Source: Splendidivirga corallicola (GTDB taxonomy: Bacteria; Bacteroidota; Bacteroidia; Cytophagales; Cyclobacteriaceae). From it: 64,000 bases of DNA. Positions within the stretch are counted from its first letter, which is position 1. Each line of letters begins with the position of its first letter. Position numbers and translations under genes: made by a program. Below, piece by piece: positions 54,120 to 63,610 of this stretch. Location: contig JAUJEA010000001.1 in the NCBI GenBank assembly GCA_030442035.1, forward strand, positions 1,333,559 to 1,397,558, read 5' to 3'. The notes below the pieces were generated by a model. That model worked only from the letters and a program-made list of their open reading frames with translations. It had not been told where the DNA came from and searched no databases.

Positions 54120-55178
54120 TCAGTCAAGGGATCTGATCCAATCCCGGATGAGCGCTACTCCTTCTTCATGAACCATTTTCCTACCTAATTCCGGCATCAT
54201 AATTCCAGGATCCTTAGATTCTAACCGATAAATAAAGATTGATTCATTTGGGCTACCTGGCACGATATCATATTTCCTTCCTCCGGAACCTCGTCCGGCA
54301 GCTACCGGTGTTTTAAGAATTCCAAGGGCAACCGGGTCTTCTTGTTCAATATTCAATAGCAAGCCGGATGTGTTGGCAGGAGCCCTCTCACTATGACAAT
54401 GTGCGCAATTAATATCAAGCCAGGCTCTGGCTCGCTGATTCAGATCTCCTGTTGATGGATCGTCCCAAACAGCAGTCTTAGGCACCGCTGCGAGGTCAGG
54501 CAAACCCCTTAGCCAACCGATTTTTGCCAGGTGACTAAGTTGATTTTGATCACCTTTTCCATAGTTAAAGTCACCATTTAGTTGCCTGACAGTGGGTCCT
54601 ATGGGTTTTATCTTTTGATCCCTAACGTGACATCCTTTACACTGATTTACATTTGGGATGGAGTAATTCAGTTTCTTTTTTTTACCCTTGTCATTTATCC
54701 AAGCAATATTCTTATTACCTCCGGCTACTTCAAGATAAGCTTCTGTCTGTTCATCATTCCAGATATAAGGCAAAGCAGTCCATCCCTGATCTTCATGTAT
54801 AAGAAGTCTTGTTTCCATCAGTTGTCTTCCTTTGGCTTTATTTCTGAAATCCTTGTAATAGTAAAATGTTTTAATGAGTATGGTACCTACCGGAAATTCA
54901 AAAACATCTTTTTCCTGATAATCAGTTGAGGTTCCTGCGGGTAGCTTAATAAATCTCAATTTTTCGGCATAGTCTGAAAATAGTGGTGTATTTAGATCAT
55001 AAGGCACTATCCCATTCCGAGGGTTCATATTGGCCATATTACCCTCAAAAAAATCATAGTCCGATAGCTTCAGCTTAAAGGAAGAAGCATTACTATCCTC
55101 ATGATGATTTTCATAAGTGATGCTCCCAATAAAAATCACATAGCTGAATAATGATAATACCAACAAACGAAATTTCAT
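54120..55178 (-). CDS. SO2930-type diheme c-type cytochrome
   Basis: An exported two-heme protein of the SO_2930 type, expected in the periplasm or outside. Signal peptide ~1-20; the N-terminal region carries the typical LNTPLFSDYAEKLRFIKLPAGT and FEFPVGTILIKTFYY segments; heme sites CKGCH (residues 180-184) and CAHCH (258-262); the end has a GIMMPELGRKM segment with a probable axial Met. It lies 35 bases after the beta-helix reading frame on the same strand, so the two form an operon. Such pairs are seen in marine Gammaproteobacteria and Bacteroidota. The redox partner is unknown. Confidence 0.88.
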   Translation of the reverse strand: MKFRLLVLSLFSYVIFIGSITYENHHEDSNASSFKLKLSDYDFFEGNMANMNPRNGIVPYDLNTPLFSDYAEKLRFIKLPAGTSTDYQEKDVFEFPVGTILIKTFYYYKDFRNKAKGRQLMETRLLIHEDQGWTALPYIWNDEQTEAYLEVAGGNKNIAWINDKGKKKKLNYSIPNVNQCKGCHVRDQKIKPIGPTVRQLNGDFNYGKGDQNQLSHLAKIGWLRGLPDLAAVPKTAVWDDPSTGDLNQRARAWLDINCAHCHSERAPANTSGLLLNIEQEDPVALGILKTPVAAGRGSGGRKYDIVPGSPNESIFIYRLESKDPGIMMPELGRKMVHEEGVALIRDWIRSLD

Positions 55179-55212
55179 TTTCTGCTTGGTAAACCCTAAG
55201 TATGATTTAAAT

Positions 55213-55440
55213 CTAATTTTCTAAAGTCAAAACCACTTTTTTCAATGAGGGCAATGAACAATCGTATTTGGAAATATCGCGATCAATATTCTTGAAGCCA
55301 TTTTCAGCATCTATGTTCGCAAATGATGCATTTTTATTATTGGTAATGCAAATACCATGATATGGAGAGGTTTCCTGCACACTTTTCCTCTTTTCATCCA
55401 AAATTCCATCATAAATAAATATGTGGCACATCTTTGCCAA
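55213..55440 (-). pseudogene. 3' part of the beta-helix gene, separated by a frameshift
   Basis: This frame is offset from the upstream one and continues the protein: the upstream frame ends DVPHIYL, and here the text HIFIYDGILDEKRKSVQETS follows naturally. The join lies at about 55413-55426 in a T/A-rich run. A deletion of two bases or insertion of one base would explain it; a sequencing error is equally possible. The C-terminal part has a Cys pair (GICITNN and YDCSL) and ends at a stop 35 bases before the cytochrome gene. The TTG at 55440 is not a credible independent start. Confidence 0.75.
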
Positions 55441-56449
55441 ACTTTAATTTAAATCTGAACATCTTTCCCATTCTCCCTTTCATAGTGGCTCTGACAGGGC
55501 GACGTTCATAAACATTGTCATGAATGAATATATTAGTAGGGTAAGGATAGTATAGCGAATCTTTGATCGGCTCTTCCGTCATATAGTAACTTATAATTGT
55601 TGTCCCTGCTGTTTTATTATTGATAATTTCATTTTCGAAAACCTCCACATCGCTGGTTGCAAGAATAATGATACCTGTACCATTCGGAACTTTCCCAACG
55701 ATGTTACCTTTGGGTGCAAAGTTCGGGTAATTGTTTTCAGTCACTTTATTATTAAAAACCCTGACAAAGCCCCCTTTTTTTTGGACCAGATCTGGTAAAT
55801 CGAATACCAGGATCCCACCGGTATTGTGATGAGCTGTGTTATTGTAAACGTCTGCATACAATGAATTTTCTATTTCGATCCCAGCCACATTATGACGTGC
55901 CTCACTATTTCTGACAATAATATTTTGCGATTGCCCAACATAGATACCGGCGTCAGAAGCACCAATTGCAATGCAGCTGTCAATCAACACATTTTTACAA
56001 CTAACAGGGTACAAGCCATATGCTCCGTTGGTCTTTTTTGGTTTTCCTGTCCATTCAGCTTTCACTCTGTTAAAAATAATGCCATCAACATTCTGCGTTT
56101 TGATAGCATCTCCCTCAGCATTTTGTATTGTCAGATCTTCAATAGTAATATTCCATCCTCCTGTTATCCTAATTCCTTCTGCTCCCTCGTTCTGATTGGC
56201 AAATGAGAGGATAGTTTTATCCATACCTTTACCCTTTATTGTTATATTCTTTCCTTGATCCAGTGACAGACTTCTTGATATTTCAAAGAATCCTTCCTCT
56301 ATATCGATGATGTCACCTGCTTTGGCCAATATCAATTTGGTTTGTAGTTCCTTTTCAAAAATGGAATGCGTATTCTGAGAATAGACAAGTGACGACAGGT
56401 TCATGAGGACAAAAACACCAGCAACTTTCGAAAAATGCTTCATGGTCAT
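55409..56449 (-). CDS. Parallel beta-helix repeat protein (frameshifted at its 3' end)
   Basis: An exported right-handed beta-helix protein. The signal peptide (~5-24, cleaved near VYSQ) is followed by ~300 residues of pectate-lyase-type coils with repeating NNT, GI-I and D-S/N ladders: IRITGGWNITIEDLTIQNAEGDAI in parts, DAGIYVGQSQNIIVRNSEARHNVAGIEI in parts, then YNNTAHHNTGGILVFDLP. It ends early with DVPHIYL and TGA; the C-terminus continues in another frame (55213-55440), so the full protein would be about 412 residues. It is the first gene before the SO2930-type cytochrome, and the pair is likely one functional unit. The substrate is unknown. Confidence 0.8.
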   Translation of the reverse strand: MTMKHFSKVAGVFVLMNLSSLVYSQNTHSIFEKELQTKLILAKAGDIIDIEEGFFEISRSLSLDQGKNITIKGKGMDKTILSFANQNEGAEGIRITGGWNITIEDLTIQNAEGDAIKTQNVDGIIFNRVKAEWTGKPKKTNGAYGLYPVSCKNVLIDSCIAIGASDAGIYVGQSQNIIVRNSEARHNVAGIEIENSLYADVYNNTAHHNTGGILVFDLPDLVQKKGGFVRVFNNKVTENNYPNFAPKGNIVGKVPNGTGIIILATSDVEVFENEIINNKTAGTTIISYYMTEEPIKDSLYYPYPTNIFIHDNVYERRPVRATMKGRMGKMFRFKLKFGKDVPHIYL

Positions 56450-56861
56450 AGTTTTAATGGTTTGTCTTCTTTATCAAGTAGTATTGCTTTGGCTAAAGTA
56501 TTTTTCTTTCTGTTCATAAGATATACATGAGATTTACCATCATATTCTAAGTCCATTGATGGAGATCCGAATCAGTTATTAAGTTAAGGGTTTTATATAA
56601 AGAAACGAATTTTGTTAAGGTGAGGTGCATGATAAATCTCAGTAACTTTCAATTAAAGTTATTTTGGTATTCTTCCATATATAAACCAGGTTTTCACCTG
56701 AAAGAAATTAACCAAATCAATATTGCTGAAAATCGAATTGTCCCCCTTTTAAATACCTGTTTACAAAGGCCGAAAATGCATTTTCCATAGTGATTTTCTG
56801 AAATAAAGGTATATTTTTGTTGGCCATAGAATAGTTTTTTGGAGCTGATCTCAATAATCAT
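56450..56861. other. Divergent intergenic region with a probable promoter
   Basis: It lies between the beta-helix gene and DUF2723 copy 2. It carries TATTTTTG at 56812-56819, an exact TAnnTTTG element 43 bases before the plus-strand ATG; no clear -33 TTTG was seen. Nothing coding. Confidence 0.45.
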
Positions 56862-59834
56862 ATGAATAACTTTCGAAAAGTAAATAATATAAGTGGTTGG
56901 GTTATATTCGCCATTGCCACGCTGGTCTATACTTTAACCGTTGAACCAACAGCTAGTCTGTGGGATTGTGCAGAATTTATAGCAGTGTCATACAAGCTGG
57001 AGGTACCTCATCCGCCAGGCGCTCCCTTCTTTTTATTGGTTGGGCGAATGTTTTCATTTCTTGCCATGGGTGATGTTGAGCAAGTGGCTTACTGGATCAA
57101 TATGTCTAGTGTTATCAGCAGTGGTTTCACCATTCTCTTTTTGTATTGGACCATTGTGTTACTGGCAAAAAAAGTTCTTGGTATAAAGACGGGAGAAGAA
57201 ACAGAATCACAATCCTACCTTCTCATAGGGGCTGGTGCCATTGGTGCATTGGCTTATACCTTTTCCGATTCTTTTTGGTTTTCCGCAGTTGAAGCTGAGG
57301 TTTATGCCTTATCATCATTTTTCACAGCATTTGTATTTTGGGCTATCCTGAAATGGGAACTGATTGAGGATCGAAGTCAATCAAACCGTTGGCTCATTCT
57401 GATCGCTTACATGATGGGACTCTCAATTGGTGTCCACCTGTTAAACTTGGTTACTATCCCTTGTCTTGGGTTGATCTACTACTTTAAAAGATATACTTCA
57501 AATTCATTTGGGATCATCATTACATTATTGATTGGCTTTGTTTTGATCGGCGTGGTACTGATAGGAGTTATTCCAGGTATCCCGAGTGTAGCCTATGCCA
57601 TTGAAGTTCAATTCGTAAATAGTTTTGGTTTGCCTTTTGGTTCCGGAATTGTCTTCTTTTCTGTTCTTTTTATAGGTGGGATTGTCTATGGACTGATCTA
57701 TTCTATCAGAAGACAAAAAGAGCTTATTAATACAGCGCTCTTATGCTTCTCTTTCATTTTGATTGGTTATTCCTCTTATTCGATTATTGTAATCCGGTCC
57801 AATTTTGATCCTTTGATCAATGAAAATAGTCCTGATGATGTTGCCAGTTTCATAAGTTATTTGAAAAGGGAACAGTATGGTGAATGGCCATTGCTTTATG
57901 GCCCCTATTACAATGCCGAGGTTCTGGACCAGAAACGAGGAGCACCGGTATATGTCAAGGGAAAAGATGAATATGAAGTTTCCAGATACAAAATAAAATA
58001 CGAATATGATCCTGAAAGAAGTACGATATTTCCCAGGATGCACAGTAACAGACCGGATCATGTAAGAGCCTACAGAAGTGCCATGGGTCTCGGATCCGAT
58101 GAAGTTCCAAGTTTCTTTGAAAACATTGTTTTTATGTTCAAAAGACAATTTGGTCACATGTATTTCCGATACTTTATGTGGAATTTTTCCGGGAGGGAAA
58201 GTGACGTACAGGATGCTACCTGGCTTACTCCATTTGATTCCGCGAGTGATCTGCCCGAAACCATCAGGAATAATAAGGCAAGAAACAATTATTATATGCT
58301 CCCCCTATTGCTGGGGCTATTGGGGATGTTCTTTCATTTCAAAAAGGATCAGAAAAGTTTCTCGGTTATTGCCATGTTATTTTTTCTAACTGGTTTGGCC
58401 ATTGTCATCTATCTCAATCCTCCGCCAATCGAACCAAGAGAAAGAGACTATATTCATGTGGGATCTTTTTATGCTTTTGCCATCTGGATAGGTTTTGGTG
58501 TCATAGCATTGGCACAACTTTTGGCTAAATTTATTAAAAACGAGAAAATGGTTCCTGTGGCTGCAACGGTGATCAGCCTTGTGGTTCCACTCTTGATGGG
58601 TACACAGGGATGGGATGATCACGATCGGTCAAACAGATATTTCTCGGTTGATGCTGCCAAAAATATTTTAAATGCCTGTGCTCCAAACGCAATCTTATTT
58701 ACCGGAGGCGACAATGACACCTTCCCGCTCTGGTATGTCCAGGAAGTTGAAGGGTTTAGAACAGACGTACGTGTGATCGTATTAACCTATTTCAACACGG
58801 ACTGGTATTTGAACCAGATGCGGAGACAAAGTTATCTATCGGAACCTTTACCATTTTCAATTGCCTCGGAAACATATAAACAAGGTGGGTTGAATGATTA
58901 TCTTCCACTTGTTGAAAATCCTAACCTGCAGGGCAGGGCAATATCATTGAGGCAATTCATTAAACTGGTTCGTGACAATAGTAAGGCTATTCAGGTACCC
59001 ACAAGAATGGATGGTACCAACATAAATACCGTGCCGTCCAAAACATTTTTTATAAACGTTGATACAGCCAAAGTGCTTGCCTCAGGATTGATTCCTGAAA
59101 ATTTGAGAGACAAAGTGGTTTCCCGAATGGAGATCCCATTGAAGGAAAGAGCACTTGAAAAGAAAGATCTCATGATCCTGGATCTTATTGCCACGAATAA
59201 CTGGGAAAGACCTATTTATTTCAACAATACTTCCTTAATAGGAACAGGTATTGACGTAAGTAGGTACGTTGTTCAGGAAGGCAGCACGTTCAGATTGTTA
59301 CCTGTATATAATGCCAATACCAATGAGAGTAATGTTAATACTGACCTCATGTATACAAATATGATGGAACGTTCTTTCTGGCGTGAGCTTAACAATCCAA
59401 ATGTCTATTATAACACAGAAGACTATCTTAACCGTTCTATTACTCCATTCAGATCGCAATTCACAACATTGGCCAAAGCTTTACTGGCCGAAGGAAAAAC
59501 CGAAAAAGCCCGTGAAGTGATCATGAAAAGTCTGGAACTCATGCCGGATGATGTGGTTCCTTACGATTATACCATAGCTGAAACCATTGATGTACTGCGT
59601 GATCTTGGAGAAAAGGAACTGGCTCTGGAAATAGCTGAAGTTGTAGTCAAAAGAAATGATGAGAATCTGGCTTACTACATTGATAAGGGCTATGGTGGAA
59701 GAAGCAGGGAAGTCCAGTTAGAAATATTTCTGATGAATCAGATCATAAGGACCCTACAGCAGGAAGGAAAGACAGAACTGGCCACCGAATACAACACCAA
59801 ATTAAAACAACATTATACCAGGGTAGGGGGCTAA
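56862..59834 (+). CDS. DUF2723 polytopic membrane protein (GT-C-like), copy 2
   Basis: The second DUF2723 copy, 990 residues, closely similar to copies 1 and 3 in the landmark motifs. The first-loop acidic motif is WDCAEF (Asp35 and Glu38). The DSFWFSAVEAEVYALSSFF helix, the PPPIEPRERDYIH segment and LFTGGDNDTFPLWYVQEVEG are all kept. The C-terminal TPR-like tail has GKTEKAREVIMKSLE. Membrane helices are concentrated in residues 10-290 and about 490-590. It is followed by a terminator and then copy 3, so the two are separately terminated. Copy 1 is 31 kb away on the opposite strand. Confidence 0.9.
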   Translation: MNNFRKVNNISGWVIFAIATLVYTLTVEPTASLWDCAEFIAVSYKLEVPHPPGAPFFLLVGRMFSFLAMGDVEQVAYWINMSSVISSGFTILFLYWTIVLLAKKVLGIKTGEETESQSYLLIGAGAIGALAYTFSDSFWFSAVEAEVYALSSFFTAFVFWAILKWELIEDRSQSNRWLILIAYMMGLSIGVHLLNLVTIPCLGLIYYFKRYTSNSFGIIITLLIGFVLIGVVLIGVIPGIPSVAYAIEVQFVNSFGLPFGSGIVFFSVLFIGGIVYGLIYSIRRQKELINTALLCFSFILIGYSSYSIIVIRSNFDPLINENSPDDVASFISYLKREQYGEWPLLYGPYYNAEVLDQKRGAPVYVKGKDEYEVSRYKIKYEYDPERSTIFPRMHSNRPDHVRAYRSAMGLGSDEVPSFFENIVFMFKRQFGHMYFRYFMWNFSGRESDVQDATWLTPFDSASDLPETIRNNKARNNYYMLPLLLGLLGMFFHFKKDQKSFSVIAMLFFLTGLAIVIYLNPPPIEPRERDYIHVGSFYAFAIWIGFGVIALAQLLAKFIKNEKMVPVAATVISLVVPLLMGTQGWDDHDRSNRYFSVDAAKNILNACAPNAILFTGGDNDTFPLWYVQEVEGFRTDVRVIVLTYFNTDWYLNQMRRQSYLSEPLPFSIASETYKQGGLNDYLPLVENPNLQGRAISLRQFIKLVRDNSKAIQVPTRMDGTNINTVPSKTFFINVDTAKVLASGLIPENLRDKVVSRMEIPLKERALEKKDLMILDLIATNNWERPIYFNNTSLIGTGIDVSRYVVQEGSTFRLLPVYNANTNESNVNTDLMYTNMMERSFWRELNNPNVYYNTEDYLNRSITPFRSQFTTLAKALLAEGKTEKAREVIMKSLELMPDDVVPYDYTIAETIDVLRDLGEKELALEIAEVVVKRNDENLAYYIDKGYGGRSREVQLEIFLMNQIIRTLQQEGKTELATEYNTKLKQHYTRVGG

Positions 59835-59859
59835 AAAGCTTTGTTAAGTCATTCTAAGG

Positions 59860-59901
59860 CTTCCTCAGATATGTAAATACCTATCTGAGGAAGCTTTTTT
59901 A
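59860..59901 (+). terminator. Terminator between the two DUF2723 genes
   Basis: A 13-bp perfect stem (59860-59872 / 59883-59895) with a 10-base loop and six Ts, 26 bases after the stop of copy 2. Confidence 0.92.
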
Positions 59902-59974
59902 TTATTGTTTTAAGTTTCGATTCAATTGCTTTGTTCTAATTTTATTAATTTCGCCCAGCTAAAGACACTTTAAA

Positions 59975-62929
59975 ATGCAGGATTTTAAGAAAATAAATAA
60001 TATAAGCGGCTGGATCATTTTTATCATTTCCACTATAGTTTATGTACTCACGGTGGAGCAAACAGCAAGTTATTGGGATTGTGGAGAGTTCATTGCGGTT
60101 TCCTATAAACTGGAAGTACCACATCCTCCGGGAGCTCCTTTATTTCTTTTGATCGGACGGCTTTTCTCCTTTCTGGCTCTTGGAGATGTGACCCAGGTGG
60201 CCTTTTGGATTAATATGGTAAGCGTTTTGAGCAGTAGTTTCACCATCTTATTTTTGTTCTGGACTATTGTACTCCTGGGAAGGAAATTGTTGAAAATCAA
60301 ACTAGGTGAAGAAACAACCTCTCAGACGTGGTCCCTCATGAGTGCTGCAGCTATCGGATCTTTAGCATATACTTTTTCTGATTCTTTCTGGTTTTCTGCC
60401 GTCGAAGCGGAAGTTTATGCCATGTCAAGTTTTTTCATGGCTTTTGCATTTTGGGCCATTTTAAAATGGGAATTAATTGAAGATGAGAGTGAGAGCAATC
60501 GATGGTTGGTGCTTTTGGCTTATGTTATTGGATTGTCCATCGGGGTTCACCTATTGAACCTTGTTACGCTTCCGGCCATGGGCCTGATATATTATTTTAA
60601 GAAATATCAACCCTCAAAATCCGGTATATTGGCCACTCTAATTGTGAGCCTGGGCATCATTTTAATCATTATGGTGGGCATTATTCCTGGTTTACCTTCC
60701 ATTGCCGGGGCACTGGAAATATTTTTTGTTAATGCCATTGGTCTACCATTTGGGTCGGGTATCATTTTCTTCATCGTTATCTTTCTAGGGGTGCTTGTAT
60801 TCGGGATCATGTATTCCATAAAGCGAGGAAAAGTATTGTTAAACACGGCTTTGCTTTGCTTTACTTTTATTATCATTGGCTATTCATCCTATGCCCTGGT
60901 TGTTATAAGATCCGGTTACAATCCACCCATTGATGAAAATAATCCTGAAAATATTATCAGTGTTGTATCGTATCTGAAAAGGGAGCAATATGGTTACAGA
61001 CCTTTGTTGAGAGGTCAGTATTACACTGCTGAATTGGTCGACCAAAAAAGGGGGGCTCCGGTTTATGTTAAGGACAATGACAAATACAAAATTTCTGACT
61101 ACAAAATTGTCAATGTCTATGATCCTGAACAGATTGTTCTTTTTCCCAGAATTTATAGTGGATCAGCAGAGCACAAAAAAATATATCAGGAAAAATTAGG
61201 TTTAAAACCTGGTGAAAAGCCTTCCTATATCGATAACATCAAGTTTTTATTCAGCCATCAACTGGGCCACATGTATATGAGGTATTTCATGTGGAATTTT
61301 GCAGGAAGAGAAAGTGACATTCAAAATGCCGGTTGGCTTACGCCCGTGGATGCGTTGAAAAGCGTGCCGGAGGCCATCAAAGAAAACAAAGGAAGAAATA
61401 ACTTTTTAATGCTTCCGTTAATCCTTGGATTGATCGGACTATTCCTTCAATTCACCAGAGATAAAAAAGGTTTTTCAGTGACAGCATCTTTGTTTTTTCT
61501 CACAGGAATGGCTTTAATACTATATCTGAATTCCCCGCCCATTGAACCACGGGAAAGAGATTATATATATGTAGGCTCTTTTTATGCATTTGCCATTTGG
61601 ATCGGGTTTGGTACTTTGGCTATGATTGATCTTTTAAATCAAAAGTTCAAAAATGCAAAGATCAATACCATTATTGCCACTTTGATCTGTTTGTTTATTC
61701 CCGGAATTATGGCTGTTGAAGGTTGGGACGATCACGACAGGTCGAATCGCTACTTTTCGGTAGATTCCGCAAAAAATTTTCTGGCATCCTGCGCTCCAAA
61801 TGCCATATTGTTCACCGGTGGTGACAACGATACTTTCCCCTTGTGGTATGTGCAGGAGGTAGAAGGTTTCCGCACCGATGTTCGGGTGGTAGTATTAAGT
61901 TACTTCAATACCGATTGGTATATCGATCAAATGACACGTGATGCCTATGAATCAAAGGCTTTTCCATTTAGTTTAACAGAGAAGAATTACAGGCAAGGAA
62001 CCAATGATTATCTACCCCTGGTGGAGAACCCCAACCTCAAAGGGGCCATGGATGTGAAACAATATCTAAAACTTATCAAAGAAGAACATCCTTTGTTGGC
62101 TGTTCAATCTCAATTAAGTGATAAGCTCAATACTGTTCCTACGAGAAGAATGTCACTAAGCGTAAACAAAGACCATGTTAGGTCGCTGGGTATTATTCCT
62201 AGTGATATGGACAGTCTTGTTCAGGATAGAATGACATGGAATCTCAAAGGCGGAGGACTGGATAAGGGTAGTTTGATGCTTTTGGACATCATTGTGAGTA
62301 ATAACTGGGAAAGACCCATCTATTTTAACAATACCTCACTGAATCAAATAGGTGTCAATTTACAGGATTATGTAGTCCGTGAAGGAAATACCTATCGATT
62401 ACTTCCGGTTAAAAATAGTGATCCCAATATTGAGCTGGTGAACACAGAAGTGATGTACGATAATGTAATGAACAAATTTCATTGGAGGGAGCTAAATAAT
62501 CCAAACACATACTACAGCGAGGACTATCGAAATTTTGCCTTGAGTCATAGATCGAGTCTGAATGCGTTGGCGCAGGCATTAATTCAAAAAGGAGAAACTG
62601 AAAAAGCGGGAGAGGTACTCAGGAAAAGTATCGAGCTTATACCGGATGAAGCTATTCCATTTGATTATTCCAATGGTCAATCCGTTAAACTTTATCTTAC
62701 GATCGGAGAAAACGAACTCGCTGAACAGGTGGCTAACAGGTTGGTAGAAAGGGCTGATCAGGTACTAACCTATTACGAAGAGAATAACATGGGCTTTGAT
62801 TACGAAGTACAAAAGAACCTTGTTATCCTAAATGATTTGACGAATGCTTTCAAAGGAGCACGACAAAATGAGATGGCTCAGAAAATTGAGAATATCTTTA
62901 TAAGACACTACGCATACTTTGATAATTAA
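59975..62929 (+). CDS. DUF2723 polytopic membrane protein (GT-C-like), copy 3
   Basis: The third copy, 984 residues. First-loop motif WDCGEF (Asp35 and Glu38); the DSFWFSAVEAEVYAMSSFF helix; SPPIEPRERDYIY (one Pro changed to Ser compared with copies 1 and 2); and GDNDTFPLWYVQEVEG are conserved. The C-terminal tail has GETEKAGEVLRKSIE, TPR-like. It starts 141 bases after copy 2, behind a terminator, and is followed by another terminator. Copies 2 and 3 share more motif detail with each other (AEFI/GEFI-AVSYKLEVPHPPGAP) than with copy 1, which suggests a local duplication. Confidence 0.9.
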   Translation: MQDFKKINNISGWIIFIISTIVYVLTVEQTASYWDCGEFIAVSYKLEVPHPPGAPLFLLIGRLFSFLALGDVTQVAFWINMVSVLSSSFTILFLFWTIVLLGRKLLKIKLGEETTSQTWSLMSAAAIGSLAYTFSDSFWFSAVEAEVYAMSSFFMAFAFWAILKWELIEDESESNRWLVLLAYVIGLSIGVHLLNLVTLPAMGLIYYFKKYQPSKSGILATLIVSLGIILIIMVGIIPGLPSIAGALEIFFVNAIGLPFGSGIIFFIVIFLGVLVFGIMYSIKRGKVLLNTALLCFTFIIIGYSSYALVVIRSGYNPPIDENNPENIISVVSYLKREQYGYRPLLRGQYYTAELVDQKRGAPVYVKDNDKYKISDYKIVNVYDPEQIVLFPRIYSGSAEHKKIYQEKLGLKPGEKPSYIDNIKFLFSHQLGHMYMRYFMWNFAGRESDIQNAGWLTPVDALKSVPEAIKENKGRNNFLMLPLILGLIGLFLQFTRDKKGFSVTASLFFLTGMALILYLNSPPIEPRERDYIYVGSFYAFAIWIGFGTLAMIDLLNQKFKNAKINTIIATLICLFIPGIMAVEGWDDHDRSNRYFSVDSAKNFLASCAPNAILFTGGDNDTFPLWYVQEVEGFRTDVRVVVLSYFNTDWYIDQMTRDAYESKAFPFSLTEKNYRQGTNDYLPLVENPNLKGAMDVKQYLKLIKEEHPLLAVQSQLSDKLNTVPTRRMSLSVNKDHVRSLGIIPSDMDSLVQDRMTWNLKGGGLDKGSLMLLDIIVSNNWERPIYFNNTSLNQIGVNLQDYVVREGNTYRLLPVKNSDPNIELVNTEVMYDNVMNKFHWRELNNPNTYYSEDYRNFALSHRSSLNALAQALIQKGETEKAGEVLRKSIELIPDEAIPFDYSNGQSVKLYLTIGENELAEQVANRLVERADQVLTYYEENNMGFDYEVQKNLVILNDLTNAFKGARQNEMAQKIENIFIRHYAYFDN

Positions 62930-62932
62930 AAA

Positions 62933-62966
62933 AATACCTGTAAGCGTCTCCACTTACAGGCATTTT
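62933..62966. terminator. Terminator after the third DUF2723 gene
   Basis: An 8-bp stem (62937-62944 / 62953-62960) extended by three A-T pairs past one mismatch, with a short T tract. It sits between convergent genes and may serve both. Confidence 0.75.
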
Positions 62967-62995
62967 ATATCAAAAGGGTCAATCTGTAATGCTTA

Positions 62996-63367
62996 TTAAA
63001 GAATAGAAATGCTTCGAAAGTTATGCCCGCTTCTTAATCTCCTGGTTTTTCTTATATTGCTGGCGAATTGAGCACGAGCCTTTATCCAATATCTTCGATT
63101 AGTAGGCAAATCATAAAAGATCACATTTCCATCATAATCTGTGTATTCCCATACTCTTATGGGATCTATATTGTTTTCTGCGTCTTCCTCAGTTCTATAC
63201 AATGATACCCTTATTCCTTCCCTTGGTCTACCAGAAAATAATCCATAAACATGGACTTCCAAATCAGCTCCTCCACAACAATAATCATCATAGTAGCAAC
63301 CTTGAAAAGTGAAAAGTATGGCAAAAAGAAGAAGGGTAAATTTGAGTTTGGGGTATATTTTTTTCAT
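62996..63367 (-). CDS. Small lipoprotein with beta-sandwich-like domain
   Basis: Not recognised by name. The 123-residue protein has a signal peptide with lipobox FQGC (Cys23), then a Tyr/Cys/Gly-rich spacer (YYDDYCCGGAD). The body has the pattern of a carboxypeptidase-regulatory-like or fibronectin-type sandwich: LEVHVYGLFSGRPREGIRVSLYRTEEDAE (in parts) and then TDYDGNVIFYDLP, where 'D-x-x-G-x-V-x-F' is the typical hairpin. It is probably a surface or outer-membrane lipoprotein. ATG start. Convergent with DUF2723 copy 3. Confidence 0.8.
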   Translation of the reverse strand: MKKIYPKLKFTLLLFAILFTFQGCYYDDYCCGGADLEVHVYGLFSGRPREGIRVSLYRTEEDAENNIDPIRVWEYTDYDGNVIFYDLPTNRRYWIKARAQFASNIRKTRRLRSGHNFRSISIL

Positions 63368-63610
63368 GACCTTTGTATTAAATCAAAACTAATTCAAAAT
63401 CAACATGTAAGAACTTTTTAACAATTTCCATACCATTTTGAAATATCCTCTCAATACAATTGAAAATGAATGCTTTGCAAAAATCAAATCAAGAAAAAGC
63501 GTGTAAGAAATTAAAGCTTCTTATCGGTTACAAAATCAAAAGCAAACATATATACCTGTGCAAAAGAAGAGAGGAATGTGTTGGGATATAGTAACTTTTA
63601 AAGTTTTCCT

